A DNA stretch of 64,000 nucleotides from NCBI GenBank assembly GCA_036898135.1, contig CM072525.1:26122559-26186558 (forward strand). The letters run 5' to 3'. The notes beneath the pieces were generated by a model. It searched no databases. It had not been told where the DNA came from and saw only the letters and a list, made by a program, of their open reading frames with translations. Source of the stretch: Oncomelania hupensis. Taxonomy: Eukaryota > Mollusca > Gastropoda > Littorinimorpha > Pomatiopsidae. Positions 33,528-45,970 of this stretch are shown piece by piece; the first letter of the stretch is position 1, and each line of letters begins with the position of its first letter. A program made the position numbers and the translations under genes.

Positions 33528-34800
33528 ACAGCTGGTGCAGAGGCTTTACACCAACTCCAGAGTCTTTGGAATGGACATAGTGCAGAGAAGACCAAAATGA
33601 TGACCAACAACACCAATGGAATCAACACGGACATCAAAGTCCAAAGCCAATCCCTCAACACCATGCACAGCTTCAAATATTAAGGAGCCATTGTATCAGA
33701 CAATGCGTTCCGACAGGAAGTCCTCTCCAGGATAGCATAAACAACTGCTGCCCTGACAAGGTTGAAGCCCATTTGGAAAGGCAAGACCAGCAGTCTACAT
33801 TCCAAGATTAGACTGCTGCGCTCCCTTGTCATCTCCATCTTCCTATACTCTTGCGAAACGTGCACCCTCATCTCCTTCCCCCCTCCCCCGTGTGGGTGCC
33901 GGGAGTTTCTGTATAAATAGTATCCCCACTTTCTGAAAATGTAGTGCTTTAAATTCCCACTGTCGCTATCTTTCTTATTTGTTCTTTCTCATTCCTACTC
34001 TGTTCTGTCATTGTACTATACTATAGTCTTCTTCGCTAGACCAGTCACCTACCTTTTTTCTTGAAATTCTTCCGGGACAAAACTCATCATTTGTGCATGT
34101 GTATGAGGTCTGTTTGATCAGCTTGGGAACAGTGAACGCTTTCTGCCAAATTGTCACTAAGGCTTCTTATGACATTATTATTTATCATTGTAGGCATTTT
34201 ATATGTATGTGTTTTGTTTTATATTTTAAAGTGATGTTTGTATTATATTTTGTTTTTGTAAACGGAGGTTCGATAAATTAGAGTATAGCCTCGGCGTCAC
34301 CTGCCTGTGATGCCTTTATTGTACCGTGACCGGCTTTTGGAGTACCTTCAGTGTTACCACTGGGGTTGTTTCAGCAGATCTTTTATGCGAATCACGGGTG
34401 AGTCTTCTTTCAGCCAAGTTGTGGTCTTGATTGTGTGGTCCTGATTCGGTGCTTTGCAGTCCGCTGGACCCTGTAAGCAATGAATAACTATCTAACAGCA
34501 GACCTACATTGAAGAATACAGAGTATGGAGATGAGGTGCTACAGAAGACTTCTGGGCATTTCGTATAACCAGCGCATCATCAACGACGAAATCTGACAGA
34601 CCATTATACATGCCATTGAACAACACGATGACATGCTCACAGTGCTAGTGGTGAAGATACGGACAATCCCGATGGTATAGCCACTTCTCTAGCACGTAGG
34701 TTAAACGATCATCTGTGGTGCCCCAACGACCTTTGAGTTACGGGATAGGATAGGATAGGATAGGATAGGATAGGATAGGATAGGATAGGATAGGATAGGA
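33528..34800 (+). mobile_element. RTE 3' fragment split by the 570-bp retroposon
   Basis: 33528-33878 matches the RTE from the FADD-downstream Glu-Gln block to the CETWTLT region. 34491-34800 resumes with the RRIQ-type region and ends in eleven or so GGATA units (34747-34800). The interruption at about 33880-34490 is a plus-strand copy of the 570-bp retroposon. The coding sequence is decayed. Confidence 0.8.
33880..34490 (+). repeat. Copy of the ~570-bp retroposon, variant tail
   Basis: Starts CCCCCGTGTGGGTGCCGGGAG and has TATAAATAGTATCCCCACTT. It contains CTTCTTCGCTAGACCAGTCACC and a GGAGGTTCGATAAATTAGAG block. The 3' end reads GCAGTCCGCTGGACCCTGTA, then AGCAATGAATAAC, a different tail from the TGTAA subtype. 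No clear target duplication. Confidence 0.75.
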
Positions 34801-35059
34801 CTTTCTGCTCGTTTGACCTTTGTGCATGACATTCAAATGATGGCATTTTGTTAAAATTTGCCGGCTGTACCGAAACAATATTTAGTTCTGCATAAACACC
34901 CTTCTGTCCTCTGGACAAGCACTTTTTTTTTAATGACGTCAGCTTACGTAAGGCACTTTTTAAAGTGTCAATTGAACTTAGATGTGATCCGCCATAAACT
35001 CGATGCTTCAAAATCGAAAATGTAGGCCTACTTTTGATATTAGATCTGAAGACCTACAC

Positions 35060-35170
35060 TAAGAAAAAACAGGGATGGATTTAACCGGAAATTACCGGTA
35101 TTTTACCGGTTTGAGAATAAAAATACCGGTTGAAAAATCAGTAGCCGGTAGAGCCTACCGGTTCTTATTT
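35060..35170. repeat. ACCGGT-rich segment
   Basis: Six or more CCGGT motifs occur within 110 bp (ACCGGAAATTACCGG, TTTTACCGGTTT, ATACCGGTTG). A weaker counterpart occurs near 36765-36835 (TACCGGTTT, GTACCGGTTTTGC). Both flank the LINE at 35600-36515 and could be subterminal repeats of a hAT-like element with ends CAGGGATGG and ATCCCTA, but target duplications do not match. Confidence 0.4.
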
Positions 35171-35239
35171 TGTTTGACTGGTTTAAAAACATAAAGAAAA
35201 AAAATAAAGAAAAAGAGAAAGAAAAACAAGAGAAATGAA

Positions 35240-35274
35240 GAGAGAGGGAGAGACACAGAGAGAGAGACAGAGAA

Positions 35275-35363
<89 letters not shown>
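35240..35363. repeat. (GA)n microsatellite
   Basis: About 60 units of GA with interruptions in the first third (GAGACACAGAGAGAGAGACA). Confidence 0.95.
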
Positions 35364-35364
<1 letters not shown>

Positions 35365-35599
35365 AGCCAACCACGCTGATTATGTGTTTAGTGTAGACGA
35401 GAGGCCTGCGAATGCTTTCAGTAGCCTTGCCATATTCTTTGAGGTAATTAATACAGAATGATATAACATTGGCGGGCGCAAGGCTATCGTGAATACGGAT
35501 AAAATCTGATTTACCAAATAGCATCACAGTAGGAACCTCATCCATTTCATTTTCTGACCATGCCCGCAACTTAGGTTTCATTCTGTCTTCTGACAGTTC

Positions 35600-36515
35600 A
35601 CTTGACCAACACATTTCCAACATATGCCGCTCTGCCTATTTCGAAATTCACCGCATTAGCTCCATCCGACAATATCTTACAACCGAAACAACTAACACTC
35701 TTGTCTGCGTATTTGTTATATCTAAACTTGACTACTGCAACTCTCTCCTCTCTGGCTCCCCTCTCTACCTTCTTGAAAAGCTTCAGAAAGTCCAAAACTC
35801 TGCCGCCCGCCTTGTTCTTAAAGCTAAAAAACGAGACCATGCCACCCCCCTACTCCGATCTCTTCATTGGCTCCCTGTTCGAGCTCGCATCTTGTACAAG
35901 CTCTCAACTATTGTTTTCAAATTCTTCACTGGCTCTGCCCCCTCATACTTTACTGACCTTCTCTCTGTCTACTCTCCTGCAAGACAACTCCGCTCTTCTT
36001 CTGATTCAAGACTGCTTTCTGTCCCCCGTGTTCACTCAAAGACCTATGGTGAACTATCTTTCTCTTTCTTTTGCTGCAACTGCCTGGAACTCACTACCGA
36101 TGCAACTCCGACATGCTCCATCACTTTCTTCATTCAAGCGCCAATTAAAGACCCACCTTTTTAACATGCAAACTCAATAATTTTCACTCCCCCTCCCTTC
36201 CATCCCCATATGTAATCTTTTACCAAGTCACGTAATCTGTTCATGGATGGTGGCGGCACCGGCTCGGTTCTTGGTATTCATATTATCTGTTGTTTTGCAT
36301 TACCATGTTTTACTGTAATTATTTAACCATTTGATAAGTGTATACGTGTTCTGTGTGCGTGTGCGTGGGTGTGTGTGTGTGTGTATGTGTTTGTGTGTGT
36401 GTGTGATTGCACGTGTGTTGTCAAGCGCGGCGAGCTCGCTTTCCTTACCGTTTGCGTGGTACCGCGCGATACAAATGTACTGTACTGTACTGTATAAATT
36501 AAACTCGCGCACTTT
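35600..36515 (+). mobile_element. L2/CR1-like LINE, C-terminal end and 3' UTR with TACTG tail
   Basis: Coding-like from 35600 to 36180, 3' UTR with TTCTTGGTATTC and a (GT)n block (36355-36408), ending ACCGCGCGATACAAATGTAC followed by TGTACTGTACTGTA. The 5' part is missing. Confidence 0.75.
35620..36180 (+). pseudogene. L2/CR1-like LINE, C-terminal coding fragment
   Basis: The true coding is spread over frames. Recognisable blocks are LDYCNSLLSGSPLYLLEKLQ, VQNSAARLVLKAKKRDHATP, LLRSLHWLPVRARILYKLS, APSYFTDLLSVYSP and TAWNSLPMQLRHAPSLSSFK. These are the classic C-terminal signatures of L2/CR1-type LINEs (LHWLPV, WNSLP). One-base shifts near 35880 and 36075 move between frames. Confidence 0.85.
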
Positions 36516-38283
36516 TCGATTTTTTCTTTCCTCGTGCTCGTCAGTATGTATTGCAACAGTGGCAGATATGCTAGTAATAATGAAGAAGCAAAAATCTCTT
36601 TTTTCATTTTTTTGCTATGTGGGGGGAAGGGGGGGGAGAGGGGCGATAAAAGAAGTTTATGTGAATACGAAGATGTTTCTAATGAAACAGAAAGTGCATT
36701 AACAGAGTCGCCATCTACTTATATAAAATAGGACGCATTATTAAGCTTTGCTATGGGTCATATCGGTTTCCGTGACTGGCCTACCGGTTTGCGTTCGAGT
36801 GGGTTTGTTTACTGTGACGTCGTACCGGTTTTGCAAATCCCTAGGACAATCACTGAAAAAGAAAACTACCGGCAGAGGAAAAGATGTTCTGGTGCAGCAA
36901 AGGACACGCTCTTACAATCGAAATAATTATGGTATATAACAAAGAGAGATAAATCAGTGCTCCCCTTTGCAACGAATCTAAGAAGTGGACTCGTTTCCAT
37001 TTTTACAATTTTGTATGACGGCCTATTAGCGCCAAAACCTGGTAATTACAAATATCATGAGATAAATACAAATACTATGGGATAATTACAATTATAAAGG
37101 GATAATTACAATGATAATGGCAAAATTACAAATATCTTCGCGTGATCATGATTAATTTTCAGTTTTGGCTCTAGCAATCCGCTAGGAAGGCATGGCAAAT
37201 ACTAATAATTATTAATTAATACTGAGGATTACCGGTATCTCTGTAAACTAAACAGAACACAGTCATGTTTATTTCAATATTCTCGTGATACTGGTAACTC
37301 AGTTTTGGCGCCAGTTGGCCGTCATTATTTTAAGGATTTTTTTTTCTCACTCCTTGTTAAAAATTATAAGGAGTGGGGTGAGAGGAGGAGGGAGGGGGGG
37401 GGGGAACGATGAACAAACGCCATGATTGATGGTTCCGTAGTGAAACAAAGGAAGTAACTGCATAGGCCTACAATGCGTCACAAACCCACGTCACATCAAA
37501 CTATGACGTCACTTCCTAACCATAGCGCGACGAATTAGGAAGGTAAACCAACGAACATCAAGCTACCAGTTCAGTCGCATGGCCGTGCTAATTTTAGATA
37601 CGATTCTTCCCGACAAAGTAAACACTATTGTAAAAGGCAGCTGTTTGTCGGACATTCGCTCGGGAAAAAAACTTATTGCCTCGCTTAATATCGCGTTCAC
37701 GATCTTCTCACGCCGTAGAGAGAGTTCTAAGGAATGTAATCAGTACCAGTTAAAGCATTTAAGACGTATTTCTCACGCCTGATCGGCGATTCTAAGGCGT
37801 GATTTTGAGGGTCTAATGCGTGATTTTGATGGTATAAGGCGTGATTACGCCCGATCACAGGCTCTGAAGTCTTTTCTTTCGTGTTTGTAAACTCGTGGGT
37901 CTCCTGCATACGTATGTAGTATACATGTATGTATAGTATGTCATTGAGGCCTCCGAAAGACGAGACTTCCCAGCCTGTGGCTTGATCTCGGATTTATTAA
38001 TGAATCTGTCAAACTAACGTATAAAGAAATGTAGATAAATGTTGGGTTGTGTTCATAAGTACGTGTCTCTGCATAGCTTATATAAAAAATAAAGAGATAA
38101 ATAAATGGTGTGACTATACCTTTTGGTTCTGTACGCAAATATTAATATTTCATCAGGTCTGTTTTTGCTGATTCCAATGACACTAAGCCCATTTCTGAAC
38201 TGTTAAAAACTAAAATATTAGCAAACTAAAATTGTATGCAAAGCTGGCCAAAGTTTCCATTTGAAATTGAACATTTAGCCAAC
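36516..38283. other. No gene seen
   Basis: AT-rich sequence, no supportable ORF. Noted: a G-rich run (36621-36642), a GGAGGGGGGG run (37385-37404) and a segment 37770-37860 with repeated GGCGTGATT-type phrases. Confidence 0.35.
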
Positions 38284-38366
38284 TTTGACATTGTACTGTA
38301 TTATAAGCATTGTACTGTATTATAAGAATTGTACTGTATTATAAGCATTGTACTGTATTATAAGCA
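38284..38366. repeat. 20-bp tandem repeat, four units
   Basis: ATTGTACTGTATTATAAGCA is repeated four times with one GAA variant. Confidence 0.9.
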
Positions 38367-38505
38367 GGGATGCTATTTCTGGGAGCTGAAATAAATCAGA
38401 CACTATATTTGTAATAAGAGGAGTGAATAAATTAAGACACACAATCACAGGCGGCGGAAGCTGTTCAGGATTGGGGGGGCACACACCCATTTTATTCACT
38501 GACAT

Positions 38506-40170
38506 CAGGGCCGGACCTTGGAAACGTCGAGGGGGAGGTTACATATTCAGCGAAGGCGCGAAGCGCCGAGCCTTCTAGGAGGGTCCGGGGGCATGCTCCC
38601 CCGGAAATTTTTTTCTTCAAGGATGCAAAATGGTGCAATCTGGTGCAATCTGAACCTTGAAAAAGCCATTTGAGATGGTCTGGGACTTTGAGCTTTTTGA
38701 ACAATTGAACTGACAAACTCTGGGGTACAAAAATTATCCTCCGCCCCTCCCTTAAAAAAAACCAACACACACACACAAACATTTATTTATCAGCAGAGAT
38801 GTTTTGTATACTATTATTATTCACTACTCTTTGTTGATCGTTAACGGTATAAAGCTTTACCTTGTAGTTTATGAACATCACCGCCCTGCTTTCATTTAAT
38901 TCAGTCTTGCGGCACTAGGTTTCTCGGCATTAGTACCATTTGTGAATTGTATCTTTTGGCAAAACAGTTCACTGCCTCATTGAAGTCAATATCAACATCC
39001 CTGTGCACTTTCATTAAAGCAAGTCCATTGAGTCTCTGTGCCCCATTGTAGAGCGCAGGTAGTTTTTCAGGTTGCGCAACTGACTGTTTGAACGCTCACA
39101 CTCGGCAGTAGTGACAGGCAAGGTGCAAAGGTTCTTTAGCATGATGAACAGGTTGGGATAAAAATCCTTGTCACAATGTTTCAGTGCTTCTGATGCAGTG
39201 GATGGGATGATAGCTGTCGCATTCTCAGCAGCACTTCGCCATTTGCAAACCCACCGTTGGTATTCTGCATCAAGGGTAGCGTTGTCTGGTAGGTCAGACT
39301 CCCACAACATTGCCAGTATCTTCACCCCTTCTGGAACCTGCATGAAACCATCCTGGTTGTCTATTAAAGTGCTTGGCACCAGACAGAGACCATCAACTGC
39401 TAGGCCAGCATTTTTGAACCTCGAGTCCAATTCGGTTGACAGGTGTTCCAAGAAAGGAATGGCAATGCAAATCTTGAAATATTCTTCTGGAGTGGCCGCA
39501 GGTTGGTTGTTACGGAGAGTCTGTCGGGATGCTTGACGAGGAACAATAACACCAGTTGTCAAAGCATTTGCCATTTTGCTGACTTCACCAAACCAGGCAA
39601 CGAACGCTGTGTCGACATCTCTTCTAATAGAAGACATGCAGTTACTGACTTTTTTGATTTCCCTGTAGGCATCGACAACATCTTTTGTCCTTTTCTGCAG
39701 CTTCACTGTCAAGGGTTTCCATTTCAATGGATGTTTTTGGACGATTCAGCGATGGATGTTCGTTACAACGAATTGTCGTAATTATCAACTTAACATCTTA
39801 ATTAATATTTCTAAAAAGTCGTTTTTGGTGGATTAGGGCAGTATCAATGTGAAGGTGCTGGAAGAGGCTTGCGGCCAGAACAAGAAAATATGGCTGCATT
39901 ATTTAGGCTTAGGGGTTGTGTTACTTGGTCGTTTCAACGGGAAAACGCTTTGGACGTTTCAACGGATCCCTTGAAATGGATTTCCGTTGAATTGACTATA
40001 AATAACTCTTTGTACGTTGGACCAAAAGTGACTAAAAACTGCAATGATTTAGAAACAATTTAAAAAAATTGAAACTCTTTGCATAAAAAAAATTTCAATT
40101 TTTTTAATTTGGAGGGGGGGTTCCAGAACCCAGGTACCCCACTCCCCCCACCGTTCTGGGTCCGGCCCTG
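38506..40170 (-). mobile_element. Inner hAT transposon, TSD GACAT
   Basis: Terminal repeats CAGGGCCGGACC (38506-38517) and its complement GGTCCGGCCCTG (40159-40170), flanked by GACAT (38501-38505, 40171-40175). It holds the C-terminal half of a hAT transposase on the minus strand. Internal deletion removed the N-terminal half. Inserted near the 3' end of the outer hAT. Confidence 0.88.
38913..39727 (-). pseudogene. hAT transposase, C-terminal part (inner element)
   Basis: The frame from 39727 runs for 237 codons: AYREIKKVSNCMSSIRRD, EYFKICIAIPFLEHLSTEL, LAMLWESDLPDNATLDAEYQ and the dimerisation-domain signature LCTLPVTTAECERSNSQLRN with LKNYLRSTMGHRDSM. The reading shifts near 39020 and can be followed to about 38913. 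This is the hATC domain of the group that includes THAP-like (P52rIPK) relatives. No N-terminal zinc finger. Confidence 0.85.
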
Positions 40171-40349
40171 GACATTTACTCCAAATAATTTGAACTATTT
40201 TCATAGACACTATGTGAGAGAGAAAAAAAATGATATATCATATATTTCTACAACTGTGCATATAAGAGAGAGAGAAAGAGAGAGAGAGAGGGGGGGGGAG
40301 GGAGGGTAGAGAGAAATGGAGAGAAACTGACCTGACAATGTTGATCCAT

Positions 40350-41400
40350 CACAGTAACAAAAACAGCAGTCATGCATGTCATTTGGCATGGGAAATTACA
40401 CCGTTAATTTTCCAAAGTATGCCTTATGGCGTTCATTTGTATTGATAAATTCGTAAGCAGTTTGCGCTAGGTCTAGTTGATCTACTTTGTCTTTGAACAC
40501 ATGCATTATAAGACATTTATTTAGACGCTCCTGCGTCATCGTTGCCCAAAGGTATGTTTTACCCGCTTTAGGGCTGAAAAACTGCGTTCAGCCGTTGCCT
40601 ATTGTGGTTGGGATGGTGAAGTACAGTCTGAGAAGTTTATCCACTTCACTCAGCATCCATCGCACAGTGTCAGAAGCTTTCAGTTCATCCGGCAGTGCTT
40701 GGAATACGGTGATCCTAGAGTTAGCCGCCTCCTGGTGTCACCCAGTGCATGTGGGAGGATTCTAGCTGAGTTTTGAGTCTGTCCAAGTCGATGTTAGCGG
40801 AATATGTATCTTTGATTTCTTGAGGAATTTTTGGTCTCTTCCCTGCTGCTCCATCACTTAGAAGAACTTAAATTTTCCTTGGTAAGTCGAGAGCTATTTG
40901 ATCAAACCGGCTCTTTAAATGTTCTTTGATGTTGTCAATGGCATCACAGTATTGCTGTCTGTAGTAAGCAGATGGACAAGAGTAGCTGTGACCCTGTGAG
41001 CCATCGTCCAGTCTTCGTGGAGGCTGCTTCTGTATAGGAACGCAGGGCTCATCACACAAATTTGCAGCTTTCGTTGTGATGTCAGCAAAAAATGTCTCAT
41101 AAAAATCTTCATGCCGCATGCTTTCCAGTGTTCTCGGAGAAATGTCAGCAGCGTTTACTGCATCATCACAAGTCGTTTGTTTTCTTTGAAGAACTGTCGC
41201 CAACTCTTCAGTCACAGCAAGGATCTCATCTTTTGACACATGACCCTGAACATTACTCGCCCCGTCGTAGGCCTGGCCCCTACAGTTTTGCACTGGCAAG
41301 TCAAGTCTGATCAAGCAATCCTTCAGTGCTTTGAAAATGGTCTCAGCACAGATATTGTTAACTTGCATCAGTCCAGAGAAAGGGGGAATATATTGGTTTG
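40350..41400 (-). pseudogene. hAT transposase, middle and C-terminal part (outer element)
   Basis: From about 41400: AETIFKALKDCLIRLDLPVQ and NCRGQAYDGASNVQGH (the CRGQ.YDGA block that precedes catalytic residues in ZMYM-like hATs), a DDSQG-type linker, then YCDAIDNIKEHLKSRFDQI. Past frameshifts near 40866 and 40600, the hATC end appears as IPTTIGNG, FKDKVDQLDLAQTAYEF and NERHKAYF. It is a different hAT lineage from the inner element. Confidence 0.75.
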
Positions 41401-41789
41401 AACCTTCAAATAATGTTTTTTGAGGGGCTGAATATTGGGGGGGCAAATGTATAGGTTTGCCCCCCCCCAATATTTTTCTGGAGGGGGCCAGTGCCCCCCT
41501 TGCCCCCCCGCTTCCGCCGCCTGTGACAATGCGTGTTTGTGTGACATTGGTTTTACGCATTACCCTCGCAAAAACGCTCCTACTTCTCTCTTTCTTTATT
41601 TGGAAGTCGTTTCTATGTTTCTGGAGAGGATTGGGCCCTGCCAGGTCTTTCTTGCCCAAGACACACTGCATGATGAATAAAACCATTTACTCCATACCGG
41701 GTCGGTCGTCGCCCGGGTCAACAAGGACCGCGCCTTCCGTTGGCCACCAGGACGGAGGTGATAAGTGAGCTACTGATGGACAACTTAGC

Positions 41790-42832
41790 AAGATCCGCAC
41801 CAAAAATTACATCGTCATAGTAACCTGGAATGTCAGGACCCTAAATGCGGAGGGAAAATTAGAAGAACTGGCCCACGAGTTGGACCACTATCGATGGAAC
41901 GTTTTAGGGATCAGCGAACTGCGCTGGAAAGGCATAGATGAAACAAAGACCGACAAAGGCCACAAGCTTTATTTCAGCGGTAGAGATGACAGGCAGGAAC
42001 ACGGAGTTGGATTCTTGGTCCACAAGAACATTCTAGCCACTGTCATGGGTTGCCGCCCAGTCTCCAGTGGACTCATTACCATCCGTCTGAGAGCAGCCAA
42101 TCACCATCGTCCAGGCCTATGCCCCAACATCAGACTATGACGACAGCGAAGTAGAGGATTTCTATGAAAATCTACAGGCTGTCCTTGATCAAGTGCCGAA
42201 GAAGGACATAGTCATAGTGGAAGGCGACTGGAATGCCAAGGTTGGCCAAGATGCGCACCACAAATGGGGAGACATATGTGGACCCCCCTTGCAACAACGA
42301 GACAAATGACAGGAGTCTGAGACTGTTGGAGTTTGCCAGATACAACAATCTGATACTGGCAAACACGCTTGGTCTCCACAAAACATCCAGACGATGGACA
42401 TGGCACAGTCCCGGCGGGGAGCATCACAACAAGATCGACTACATCATGGTCATGAAACGCTTCAGATCAAGCATTGGCAGGACACGCACTTTTCCAGGAG
42501 CAGATATCGGAAGTGACCACGATCTCGTGATGATGTCTTTCCGGCTCCACTTGAAGAGAGTAAACACCGCAAAGTGCACTAGACTGAAGTTCGAACTGGA
42601 CAAACTGCAAGACCCGGAGGTGGCAAAAATATTTCAGACCACAATTGGAGGGAAATTTGCACCACTGCTCATTTTGGGAGCTAGTGAAGTAGATGTCAAC
42701 ACCCTGACCACCACCTTCAACTTAGCTGTGACAGATGCCGCCACTGAGATCCTTGAAAAGCACCGGCCAAAGAAGAAGCTGTGGATCACACGTAAACTTT
42801 TGGACCTGTGTGATAAACGAAGAAAGATTTAA
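41790..42832 (+). pseudogene. RTE endonuclease domain
   Basis: WNVLGISELRWKGIDETKT, YFSGRDDRQEHGVGFLVHKN, IVIVEGDWNAKVG, RRWTWHSPGGEHHNKIDYI and GSDHDLVMMSFRL. Relative to the 27953 copy it lacks a short segment near 42099-42108 and has a one-base shift near 42285. The GVGF block near 42000 is intact here and broken in the other copy. Confidence 0.88.
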
Positions 42833-43325
42833 AAAAAATAAAAAAAAGAATGAAAGAAACAGAACACCTCACAGAGAGCTGATGCCTACCAATAAAATCA
42901 ACAATGACATCCGAAAAAGCATGCGCACAGCAAAAGAGAACTGGGTGGAAGAGCAATGCCAGGAAATTACATTACATTACATAGTTGTTGCTTTAGGTCC
43001 AGCGGACTCTTCCGAGCCAAATCAGGACCGGACAACCCCCAATCCGCAAAAAAGATCTGCGGAAACAACCCTAGTGGGAAAACTGAATGCCCTCCACCAG
43101 CCAGTCACTTTACAATAAAGACATCCCACGCAGGGGACGGCTGAGGCTTCACCCCAACTTATCGAACCCCTGTTTACAAAAACAAAATAGAATACAAACA
43201 TTATTATAAATTATCAACAAAACACATACATATAAAATGCCTACATTGCTAAATAATAACATCATAGGAAGCCCTAGTGGCAGAAAGCGTCCAATATTCC
43301 CAAGCTGATCCAACAGACCTCATAC

Positions 43326-43976
43326 TGCCTTACATAACGTATTTCCAGTTGAACAAAAACTTCCATCTTCTACTTTCTTTATTTTTTTATTATTATTTTT
43401 TTGTTGTTGTTGTTGCCAAGGGGTGGGGGTGGGGGATGCTGCAGCACTCCTAGCACCCCCCCCCCCTATCCCCTGGATCCGGCCCTGGTGCAAATAAAGA
43501 AGAAGAAAAGCAAAACAAATCAGTGAACAAAATAATGACCTCTCGAATTTCCATCTTTTACCAAGATTTCTGCAGACTGTAATCGTCTGTGTGTCTATTT
43601 GTCTGTGTGTTCACGTAACTCAACATCGTTCTAAATTGAGCTGACATTTGGCGCGTTATATACATGTACATTGGAATTGGGTCCCATTAATTGATTAGAT
43701 TCACATAGTTGAACAGTTAAAATAAGACAGTGCAAATCGAACGAATCGCTTTCGTTATTACATATTTTAATTTAGATTAATATTTCTGTGTTGGTTTGTT
43801 GTCCCTTGCTGAATTCCACACGAAAACTATCTTTTCCCATTTTAACTTACACCCCCACCCTCCCCAGCTCCAGCCCCACACCCCCGAACGGCCGTCCATA
43901 AGTCGTCGTGGAGACGTTTGTCTTACCAGAGTTGCCGAGAACAAAATTCAAAGTATTTATTTGAGTGGTTGGACAA

Positions 43977-43980
<4 letters not shown>
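43326..43980. other. Foreign sequence inside the retroposon copy
   Basis: Begins where the retroposon match ends at CCTCATACT. It contains a hAT-type right end (GGATCCGGCCCTG, near 43474-43486) without a visible left end and a poly-C run (43457-43466). No gene seen. Confidence 0.4.
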
Positions 43981-44055
<75 letters not shown>

Positions 44056-44062
44056 ATCTCTC
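43981..44062. repeat. (TC)n microsatellite
   Basis: About 36 TC units ending in TCTATCTCTATCTC. Confidence 0.95.
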
Positions 44063-44600
44063 CCTCTCTTTGTCGAACATGGCCTTTTCAAAATGTAGAT
44101 TTTCTTCTTCTTTGTGTTTCCCTTCCCCCCTCCACCCCCAATGGGTATTACCTATTGCTATCGTACTTACAGGTAAATAGCAATTACGTTACTTGAATGA
44201 ACATTATGAATATGCACTCATCGTCAAGATCTATTGTTTCTGGACACAGCCACATGATAACAAGTGATATTTCACGAAAGTGAAAAGGTCCTTTTAGCCT
44301 TTCGTGTGAAGCCACCAGAAATCCACGGAAAATAGCAGAAAAAGATACTTTTTTTTAATGAACACTTGCAGTAGGTCCATTGTCCCTTATTGGATTCCAT
44401 TACGCTCACTTATGTTGATTGATTTTTGTTTATTAACTCGGGTATTATAAACTCTTCAAGAATACCTCTCTTATAACCCAGTTTGTGTATATTGATTGAA
44501 ATGTTACAGTATTAGGCTTATTTGTTGATGTCCGTGTGTGTAAGTTCACGTGTGTGTGAGTGTGTGTGTGAGAGAGAGAGAGATAGAGAGAGAGGGGGTA

Positions 44601-44639
<39 letters not shown>

Positions 44640-45100
44640 ATTACGGATAAGAGATAACATGTGAGCCTTCGTGTCCTAATTATTTCAAACCAACCTTTAA
44701 TCGGAAGGATAAATCATAAAAGTAGATCATGAATTGTACATGTTGTACTATCGTCATTGTGGAAAACCCAAAAGCTCACAAAATTAAAGCAAACAAAGAC
44801 ATGAACAAAACCTAAACAATATGGTGGATAAAAAAATGGTTTGTCTTGCAAAGCCATGCAACAGCTTAGGAATAAATCTCTTCTTTACTTCTCATTTGAA
44901 AGTGCAGTCCAGTCAAATCGTTGGTTTCCCAGTTCTCCATTGATTCGGATTAATCTCAGTACAAAAGGTAGGCCTATAATTATCATGTGTTCAACTTATA
45001 ACACCCTTATTTAGTCATAAACGCATTTCATCATGTATAGCGAAAGTGAAGTCTAATTTGCTTCGTAAGTTTCTAAGCTAGGGACTCCTTTTCTGCCAAA
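44063..45100. other. No gene seen
   Basis: AT-rich, apart from a (GT)n/(GA)n patch at 44540-44636. No supportable ORF. Confidence 0.35.
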
Positions 45101-45105
45101 CAGTT

Positions 45106-45769
45106 AACTCTTTCCCTGCCAGGCATGTTTCCACGTTTGTGCCAGACATTTCTCTGGCACCGGAAAGAAAGTTCAGTACCTTAGGCATTTAAGCTACTGT
45201 TCTTTCAATAATAGTTGTTAAATAGACATATTTTATATCAAATTAAAGGTAAAAGAGTGAAGAATAAGAAAAAAAAACCACAAAAATGTTAATTTGATTA
45301 TGTTATTGAAATATGTGTTTTGAAAGCATGTTGATCTTTTTGAAATGATAAAATAAAATAAAAATATTTCTACATACCACAGTGATAAAAAAAAATCTGG
45401 AGGAATAATTCCAATCACTGAATCAGCTTCACACACCAGAAAGAAAATTTATTTAGGATCAAAATACACTTTACAGTTTGAAATTATCTTGATTATTAGC
45501 ACAGAGTTTGACACACTGTCGATTGTGCCCATCACAATGCTTAGTAAATCGCACAAAAAACACTCTAAAAACGAATCAATTTGAAGAAACCAAGCGCGTG
45601 TCGATCGAAAGTAGAAAGAGTTATCTCTCTTTGGTTAAAATAAAACTTGGATTGGACTGCGCAAAAAACCGGAACGAAACGGAATATTGAAATCGACGAT
45701 ATATCGTCGAATGGCACAAACATGGCGGCTCAGATCGACGATATATCGTCGATTGGCAGGGAAAGAGTG
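45106..45769. mobile_element. piggyBac-like MITE with 15-bp terminal repeats
   Basis: Ends ACTCTTTCCCTGCCA (left, after a TTAA-like AGTTA) and TGGCAGGGAAAGAGT (right, exact complement). The right TTAA is altered to TGAA. A palindrome ATCGACGATATATCGTCGAT lies near each of 45691-45707 and 45736-45752. No coding sequence. Confidence 0.65.
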
Positions 45770-45970
45770 AAATCTCTCCTTCAGTTTTTCACTCTCCTTC
45801 ATAATCACCGTTACTGCTGATGCGAAAATTCCAAATTGTTCAGGAATTTCTTTTGTTTTCTTTTTTCTTTTCATCTTCAAGTGCGTGAATTAGATCTATT
45901 TTAGGCTTCAGGGTAAGCGTGACGCGCCGATGTTGCTATGAACGTCAGTAACTCTCCTGAAACTTTAATA

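Larger units (their letters stand above)
38446..41525 (-). mobile_element. Outer hAT transposon, TSD ACAAT, disrupted by an inner hAT
   Basis: Terminal repeats CACAGGCGGCGGAAGC (38446-38461) and its exact complement (41510-41525), flanked by ACAAT on both sides (38441-38445, 41526-41530). Subterminal G-rich blocks (GGGGGGGCA) lie near both ends. The transposase is on the minus strand. Length without the inner element is about 1.4 kb. Confidence 0.85.

Noticed and set aside
35060..36900. Single hAT transposon enclosing the 35600 LINE, with ACCGGT-rich ends
   Set aside because: End similarity (CAGGGAT versus TAGGGAT) is weak and flanks show no duplication.
43796..44196. Ser/Leu-rich frames across (TC)n and (GA)n (also 35155-35623)
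   Set aside because: Dinucleotide repeat translation; no motif outside the repeat.
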